A stretch of 64,000 nucleotides of DNA from Gentiana macrophylla (lineage: Eukaryota; Streptophyta; Magnoliopsida; Gentianales; Gentianaceae): the NCBI GenBank assembly GCA_026214975.1, contig JAOBSW010000474.1, forward strand, positions 1-64,000, read 5' to 3'. The position numbers were made by a program, and so were the translations under genes. How positions within the stretch are numbered: the first letter of the stretch is position 1; each line of letters starts with the position of its first letter. Shown here in pieces: positions 57,430 through 64,000 of the stretch. Below the pieces are notes generated by a model. That model did no database searches, had not been told where the DNA came from, and saw nothing but the letters and a program-made list of their open reading frames with translations.

Positions 57430-58433
57430 TCAGCCTGCTTCACCTTTTATAAGGACAAAGCTTTAATCTTCTCTTCTCGGTCTCTGCAATCAATCTCAGA
57501 TCTTGGTGGATAAAACTGAGTGGTACGCGTGAAAAAGTCTCAGGAACTACAAAACCTACTGATTTTCTCAAGTCTATTCGTGGCGGTAGTTGTCAAAATT
57601 GAATTCTTGTGTTGACAATAGAGGCATTTTGGTCTATCCGTCATAGGATTATTTTTATTTTTATTTTTTTTTTATCTCAAAATAAATCTCTCTTTCATTA
57701 TCATCTACCCAACCCTAGCAACTCTGGGTTTACTCTTTCTTAAATTCAATAAAAGAACCGATGACCCAATCACTTAGTGATTGTCTCCCAAACTATTTTT
57801 TTTTCTTTCCTTCTAGTCTGAACTCTTTTCTCCGGATTTCAAACACTCTACACTTATTTTCTTTTTTCTTTCTAGTAATCAAAATCTATTATGTCTCTCA
57901 ATTCACTCATTTAAATCGACATTTCTAATTTCCCTCACTTGATTTGCTTCTATCACAATCTATAGATACTTCTTCTATTATTTTAATTTAGGGTATGATA
58001 TTCTCCATCATATATTTCTTCCTCTCTATTTCTTTTATGACTCTTCCAAACTTTTTGGGAGTCAATCATTCATTGATTCAAGCAAGATCAAATTATGACG
58101 AAGTTGATGCCGATTGATATGGCAAAGTTTGTGGCAGACACAATGTGAAGAAGACCAGAGATTCATTCATATCGAGCAAATCACCATCGATTGCATTACC
58201 ATGGGATTGCGGTGGCGTGTGAGAGATAATGACAAGATTGTATTGTTTAGATAATTATTTTTGAATTTGAATTATGTTCGGAGATATTATTTGGTTTAGA
58301 TAAACTTCTACCTGTCATCTATTAATCTATAAATATTGTAATTGTGTTCATTATTATCAATCAATGCAATACTGATCTCTTTTATATTTCTCTACTAGTT
58401 TAATTGTCGGGAATATATAGTTTTAGCTTTGGA

Positions 58434-58506
<73 letters not shown>
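58434..58506. repeat. (TA)n microsatellite, copy 2
   Basis: About 73 bp of TA repeats, longer than the copy-1 tract by about five to six units, the expected kind of difference between copies (or between read consensus calls). Confidence 0.97.
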
Positions 58507-58507
<1 letters not shown>

Positions 58508-59718
58508 TACATTACTACTATCGTTTAACCATTATTTTGTTGGAACTTTATGTTGTTCTAGCTCGAAATGGGTTTAAGTGTAAGTTGATGACAGTCAAAT
58601 TTAGGCATGTATATGAATGAGTTACGGAATGAATTTTTGGAAGCTAAAAATAGTTTTGGAAAATACTAAGATAGTAGTTGATGTTATGCTTTTGAATCAC
58701 TCGATTTCGATATCGGGTGAATGAGAAATTATTGTCTAAAGGTAGAGTGATTTATGTGAGCGAAGCGGACATCGATTCGGATCGAACTTGTTGAAACAAT
58801 GCATCTGTTCAAATTATGTTCATGAAGCGAGAATGACATCCGTTCAAAATTCGGTTATTTCCAACAAAAATAACTTCCTCTCAGAACGAAATTTTGAAGA
58901 GATGCTTCTCTTCCAAACAGCTTTTCTCTATCTATATATTCCCAAGACATGGAATGAAAACATATAGAAATTTTTCGCATTAAAATTTTGCACAATTTTC
59001 TTACATTTGGCAAAAATAAAACCTCGCACTTTTCTGCATTTCATAAGTCGAGATATTCAAGGCCGGATCGCTTTGCCTCATGTTCGCATTGAAGTGCCAC
59101 AATCGAGAACAAGATAAAGATTGTTGTATCTTGGGAGACTTTTTGCCATAACTGTGGGCATTTAATCGGGGCAATAAAGTCTTTATGACAGCGTTCTACG
59201 CACCTCAATCTAACGAATAAGTTTCTGTTTTTCACTTTCGTTTTTTGCATTTTTCATCCCTTTTGTGCAGTATATTTTTATGCATATAAATGCTGCAGGC
59301 TTATGTTTCTTTACTTCCAATATGCTTGTACAATTTTATGTTATTCGATTTTCAGAAAAATTAGCGAACTGGAACTACACTACTAACTTTACCAATAATC
59401 TTAAGACTTTATTCGTTCCTGTTAGAATTATGAACATGTTTATGCAATGTGTATATGTATATTTGTTTGGAAACATTTTTACATTGAATTTGCCTTTCAA
59501 ACGTGTTCATCTATATATCTTAGTTTAATTTTTTTAAGAAGAATCAGAAAAAAAAATTTGGGAAAGTTGAAGCAGAAAAAAATGTTTTGAACAAAATGTT
59601 TATGTGTTAGTGTAATACAAAAACATATTTATGTGTGAATTTTTCTGTAAATTTATTTTACATCATATGTGCGATCCTATACATCTTCTAAATTGTGTAA
59701 AGAGTGCATTTTTAAATA

Positions 59719-60917
59719 GATGTAAATAGTGAATTTCTAAATGGACTCTTGGAAGAAGAAGTATATGTGGAACAACCACCATGCTTTCAGATCAAGGGAC
59801 AAGAAGATAAGGTATTCAAACTGAAAAAGGCACTATACTCAAACATGCACCAAGAGCCTGGTATGAGACACTGTCATAATTCCTTATCAACAATGGATTC
59901 AGCAAAGGAACCATTCACAAGACACTATTCAAACTAGAAAATAGAACAATCAGATTGCTAGTTCAGATCTATGTGGATGGTATCATCTTTGGATCTGAAG
60001 ATCACAAGTTATGTGAAAAATTTGCGAATCTGATGAAAAGTAAGTTCCAAATGAGTATGATGGGAGAACTCAACTACTTCCTAGGACTACAAGTGAAACA
60101 GATGGATGATGGCATCTTCATGAATCAAGCAAGTACACTAAAGACATAATCCACAAGTATGGTATGGACACAAGTGGAACTTCTCAAACACCCATGTGTG
60201 CAAGAACTATACTTGGGAAGGATGAGAATGGGAAGGATATTGATCAAAAGTTATACACAGGAATTATTGGATCCTTACTCTATCTAACTGCAAGCAGACC
60301 TGATATAGCATTTGCAGTAGGAGTATGTGCTAGATTTCAAGCTCAACCAAAGGAATCTCATTTGCTAGAAGCAAAGAGAATCATCAAATATCTAAAGCAT
60401 ACAATCAGTGTTGGAATTTGGTATCTAAAAGATGGTGGATTCAAATTAATATCTTATTCAGATTCAGACTATGCTGGATGCAAAATTGATATAAAAAAAA
60501 AAGAACTTTTGTCAGATGCTACGCAGTAGACTAGTATCATGGTTTAGTAAAAAGCGAATTCCATATTTACTTCAGCAACTGGAGCAGAATATATAGTAGC
60601 ATATAGCTGTTGTGCACAAGTACTATGGATCATACATCAGCTAAGAGACTATAGAATAGAAGAGAAGACAATTCCAGTCTTGTGTGATAAGTGATAACTC
60701 AAGTGCATTATCAATTACAGAGATTCCAGTACTTCCCTTAAGAACAAAGCACATTGATGCAAGACATCATTTCATCAGAGATCATGTTGAGAAAAGAGAT
60801 GTAATCTTGAGGTACATATTTACAGAAGATCAATTGGCTGATTTTTTCACAAAACCACTCAGTCGTGAAAGATTTTGTAAGCTAAGAACTGAGTTGGGAA
60901 TGAATGAAATTGACTAA
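59719..60917 (+). pseudogene. Copia E RT-RNase H, copy 2 (better preserved)
   Basis: It opens DVNSEFLNGLLEEEVYVEQ. The frame 59955-60149 has the active site QIYVDGIIFGSEDHKLCEKF and FQMSMMGELNYFLGLQVKQM. The frame 60164-60529 has GIIGSLLYLTASRPDIAFAV and WYLKDGGFKLISYSDSDYAG (RNase H start). The last frame, 60684-60917, ends TEDQLADFFTKPLSRERFCK and GMNEID. The YVDD box is YVDG, as in copy 1. Breaks at about 59935, 60150 and 60530-60680 (including a Copia ATGAEY-type RNase H block in another register). Confidence 0.9.
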
Positions 60918-61427
60918 GTCACAAGGACCGGCTAACTAGAGTAATCAGCGTAGTGACTTCACCAGCTGACTGAACCTTTGCCATTTTGGGTGCGCTCACT
61001 TGGCTGGTAAGGCACTGGTACCAGCGAAGTTCACTTCACCGATTGTTAGGAACAGTTTTGATGAAGCAGCTCAGTGAAAGAACGGCAGAAAAATCAGCAT
61101 ACTAATCTCACCACTCCACCGGTGAAGCAATATTTTTAAGTGTGAACTGAATAATGCATTTACACATGTGGAAAATCTAAGGATTTATCTATTTAGTATG
61201 GAGGATCACACAAGTGGATATTATTTTTTAAATTATGAAGGTTATAATTTGAATGACAGCAACGCCTCGATTCCCGTGATTGATCAATACTTACCTCAAT
61301 CCACTCCCCCATTACACTCAATAATTGTGATTTCTTCTACACAAAATCACGCCATTACTGCACTAAATCCTTCCATATTCAATCCTGCGTACACTCTCAA
61401 ATATCCACTATATAAACAACACTTAGG
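60918..61427 (+). other. Copia E spacer between pol and the extra reading frame, copy 2
   Basis: Colinear with 17721-18224; no convincing gene. It keeps CAG/CTG sites (for example accagctgactgaacc at 60962) that copy 1 shows altered. Confidence 0.55.
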
Positions 61428-63373
61428 TTGTTCCATGAACTTCTTACGTCATATTTGAAACTCTCAAACGTTTTCAGAAATTCCAAAGTCTTCTTTCTCA
61501 AACTTTCAGCATTGGCTTCATCTTTCTCAATCAAAAAGTCCGGCAAGCAGTATGAAAAGTCTATTGTCACCGGGTCATTCTTCAGAACCGAGCACTATCT
61601 CACCTTGTGCAACAACGACCCCCAAGCACATCGATTGGTAGATGGGTGCACTAACCTAGGGTTAATGACCTTTCTTAACCCGCCAATCATGGCAGCTGCT
61701 ATGAAACCCTAATTTCCTTATGGAAAAATGCCAAATTTGTTCTAGGGAAGAAGAAGGGATCACCGGACTACATCACAAGCAATATACATGGAAGAGAACT
61801 GGTAATCACACCCGGTCTCACTTACTAGGTATCTCCTCCATTCTTGGGACCTCAGAGATCAAGAATGTGGAAGTCAACACTTTGTTACCATACGGACGAA
61901 ACAACCATGAATCGATCTTGTAACCAAGAAATTCAAACCTGCCCAAGATCGGACTCTCAGAAGCCATTTGAAGAATTTTCTCACTTGATCATCAAGAGTA
62001 TAGAAAGAAAGAAGGACTTCATGCATGTCATGACGGAGGTTAGGACGGACTAATTGCCATAATCTATCAAGGCCTTGATTCAACTGGTCAATCTTCCTTT
62101 TCTAAAGATTGAAGGAGCAAATAGAACGTGAGATTGACTTTGGCAAGTTAATGACCAAGAAAGGATAGCGAGAAGAGAGATGACTTGGGGAAAAGAAATC
62201 TATGGAATTCTCTCTGCAATATCTCATTTGATTAGATGAAGGTGAAACCCATCCAACTACACTAATCGCATGAAGCAAAAGTGATGTTCACTTACGATGC
62301 AAGACAAGAAAAGGAAACCGGTGAGCCAAGCACTTTTGGTTTTAGAAGAAAGACAAGATCCATCACAAAAATGTGAGAATTAACGTTGGGGACAAAGAAA
62401 TGATGAAGGTCCAATAGTAATCTTTGATGAAGCGAAGCGGAAGATGATAAGGAAGCTTACTATCTAACCTCTGGTTAAGATGAAGAAGAGGAGGACATAG
62501 CAAATGATGGAGATGAAGAAGAGAAGAAGAAGAAGAAAGGTTGATCATCACTGCTGATGATCAAGAAGAAAAGGAGGATTCAAGATAATCGACTCTCCAA
62601 GATGTTATTCAAATGAGTAAGACCGAAAGTGAGCAGATCTTGAGAGGACAGACGAGAGAGTACCACCAGCGAGAATCAACAAGGACCCACACATTGTTCA
62701 AGGAGAATGACGGTGAGGAAGTTGAAGTGGCAGCAGTGTACATGAAGCAAAGTCCCAACCAGGACTTGGAGACTCAAGAAACCACCAACAATCTCTATCG
62801 ACATAGAGATTGAAGAAGAAAGTGAAGAAGAACCGGTGATGCAATTGCACCAAAGACAGGCACAACCTACCACCGACCATCCGGAAAGATCTTTTCATCA
62901 CGGATATTTAACCTCGATTGTGGATATGGAGAAGCAAACTCTCGGTAGGGAAAATCTCCAAACATCATTGAGAAGTCGTTATACCTCCATGGAGCAAAAG
63001 ATTGAGGCTCGCTTAGCCACATTGAAGTTCAAGATGTTGGGATAGAAAAGCAAGGTGATCGACTAAGTCAACTAAACTCACTTTGCTAACACAACATATC
63101 CATATAAATCTAGAGCATCTAGCAAGTGTAGTTGATTGATGGACTTAACCCGTGGTTAACACACTGGAGACTCACTCACAACAAATTCATGCCATTGACA
63201 TCAACTTTGTATCATGCCATCAAGTAGCTTGACACTATCAAAAGCGATTGTCGAGGCCCCAAACAAGATTCGGAAGAAAAGTATGACGCTACCAAAAAGT
63301 GGGAAGGTAGTGATAAGCCTGGAAGTCAAAGGTATGGGCTTTGAAAGCACAAGGAAAAGCATTAGAATCTTAG
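61428..63373 (+). pseudogene. Copia E post-pol coding region, copy 2 (frame-broken)
   Basis: Colinear with 18225-20176. Recognisable parts are SFSIKKSGKQYEKSIVTG (about 61515), RSHLLGISSILGTSEIKNVE, FEEFSHLIIKSIERKKDFMH (about 61960), the acidic run at 62480-62545, and the helical region with NLQTSLRSRYTSMEQKIEAR (62950-63020). Here copy 2 is the damaged one: ctatctgacatag in copy 1 (19600) is ctatcgacatag at 62796. The tag stop in gccatcaagtagc is shared with copy 1. Confidence 0.65.
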
Positions 63374-63528
63374 GGAAAAAGTAGACTGTAATAATTTACT
63401 CTATTTTGATTTTCGTATGCCTTCATGGATGACTAATTTTTTTGAGTTTTATTCCTTTTATTATATGAAAAAATATTAACTTCTATTCAGGCTTTTAAGG
63501 GTTTTGGCATTATCAAAAATGAGGAAAT

Positions 63529-64000
63529 TGTTAGGAACATTTTATTTGTTTTTATGATGGTCATACTAGCTGTTATAGCAAGCCTGAAATAAGTTAATAA
63601 AATATGTATAAGACTTTACTTAGAGTCTGGAATGTTGTATAATTTCAGTCAGACAATCATTGTACTGGCTGGTAGAATGGCTCAGTGAAAGACTAAAGAT
63701 CAGTTGAGTGAAGGAAGCCAAGTACCAACATAGTAAAGTGAAGACTTATGGACTGACTTGTAACTAGAGAAGTTTGTGATGACCTTTGATAAGTATAAGA
63801 TATATTACAAGTGATGAAATCTATTCATTTTCAATATGGTGTACACAGATCTCACCCAAATCAAGGATCATCAAGTACAAGCATACATAGACATTGAAAT
63901 CAAACAAAGAAGGAAACATCAAAACAACTAAGTAAAATCTCTGCAGATTGACTATAAAGAATAACGGTGAAGAGAATCTCAACAACAAAGTAATAACTTA
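63529..64000 (+). repeat. Copia E 3' LTR, copy 2 (truncated by window end)
   Basis: Begins TGTTAGGAAC after the purine-rich aaaaatgaggaaat. It matches 20331-20803 and continues beyond the window. Confidence 0.9.

Larger units (their letters stand above)
55671..59718. other. Spacer between D and E, copy 2 (longer version)
   Basis: Matches 13659-16533 except for an extra 1159 bp at 56073-57231. That extra part contains an exon-like stretch, a Copia integrase relic and a MITE, listed separately. The rest is AT-rich and shows no gene; it includes the (TA)n tract at 58434-58506. Confidence 0.75.

Noticed and set aside
1..64000. Treating all frameshifts and stops as evidence that the elements are ancient
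   Set aside because: Most differences between duplicate copies sit at CAG/CTG and alternate between copies, which points to consensus error rather than decay.
1..64000. tRNA, rRNA or organellar DNA insertions
   Set aside because: No cloverleaf-like or rRNA-like sequence was noticed; the tRNA-like matches are only primer binding sites. A covariance-model scan would be decisive.

Overview
The window is repeat-dense nuclear DNA from a plant, most likely a eudicot. It consists almost entirely of nested LTR retrotransposons with plant-type signatures: initiator-tRNA-Met primer sites (TGGTATC...), a tRNA-Asp-type primer site (TGGCGCCGTTGCCGGGGA), a chromodomain gypsy polyprotein, an Athila-like gypsy polyprotein and several Copia polyproteins. 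I find no intact host gene, tRNA, rRNA or CRISPR. Two weak host-gene-like stretches occur in the spacer between elements.

Layout. (1) 1-7564: gypsy element A (chromovirus, minus strand), with its left LTR cut by the window edge. (2) 7565-10070: two Copia LTR pieces head to head. (3) 10071-13658: Copia element D (minus strand; 5' LTR, gag, protease, integrase, start of RT), cut inside RT. (4) 13659-16533: AT-rich spacer with a (TA)n tract. (5) 16534-21716: Copia element E (plus strand), 5'-truncated, with a long extra coding region after pol and a 3' LTR. A primer site follows that LTR, opening a second, mostly deleted E-type element (to 22417). (6) 22418-32028: Athila-like gypsy element F (minus strand), 3' end rearranged, 5' LTR complete; it sits inside the left LTR of (7). 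(7) 32029-40345: Copia element G (minus strand). (8) 40346-49565: gypsy element B, same family as A, inserted in the right LTR of G. (9) 49566-64000: a second copy of blocks 2-5.

The main large-scale feature is a direct duplication: 1-20803 is repeated at 41936-64000, a period of about 42-43 kb. Gypsy B sits at the junction and lacks a matching 5-bp target duplication. Instead about 430 bp of Copia LTR is present on both of its sides. Unequal recombination between two gypsy copies would produce exactly this. The alternative is an assembly artefact of the same shape.

The two copies differ mostly by small substitutions and indels at CAG and CTG trinucleotides, in patches, sometimes with one copy damaged and sometimes the other. 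CAG/CTG are the main CHG methylation sites of plant transposons, so I read this as consensus basecalling error at methylated cytosines. Many frameshifts in the retroelement genes are therefore probably not biological, and coordinates of coding parts are given as pseudogene spans. Some damage is shared by both copies and is likely real: Asp-to-Gly changes in the reverse transcriptase active sites of the gypsy (FIGD) and of Copia E (YVDG).

No genes here cooperate in a host pathway; the function visible is that of selfish elements (gag, protease, integrase, RT, RNase H), their promoters, primer sites and silencing-prone inverted repeats.
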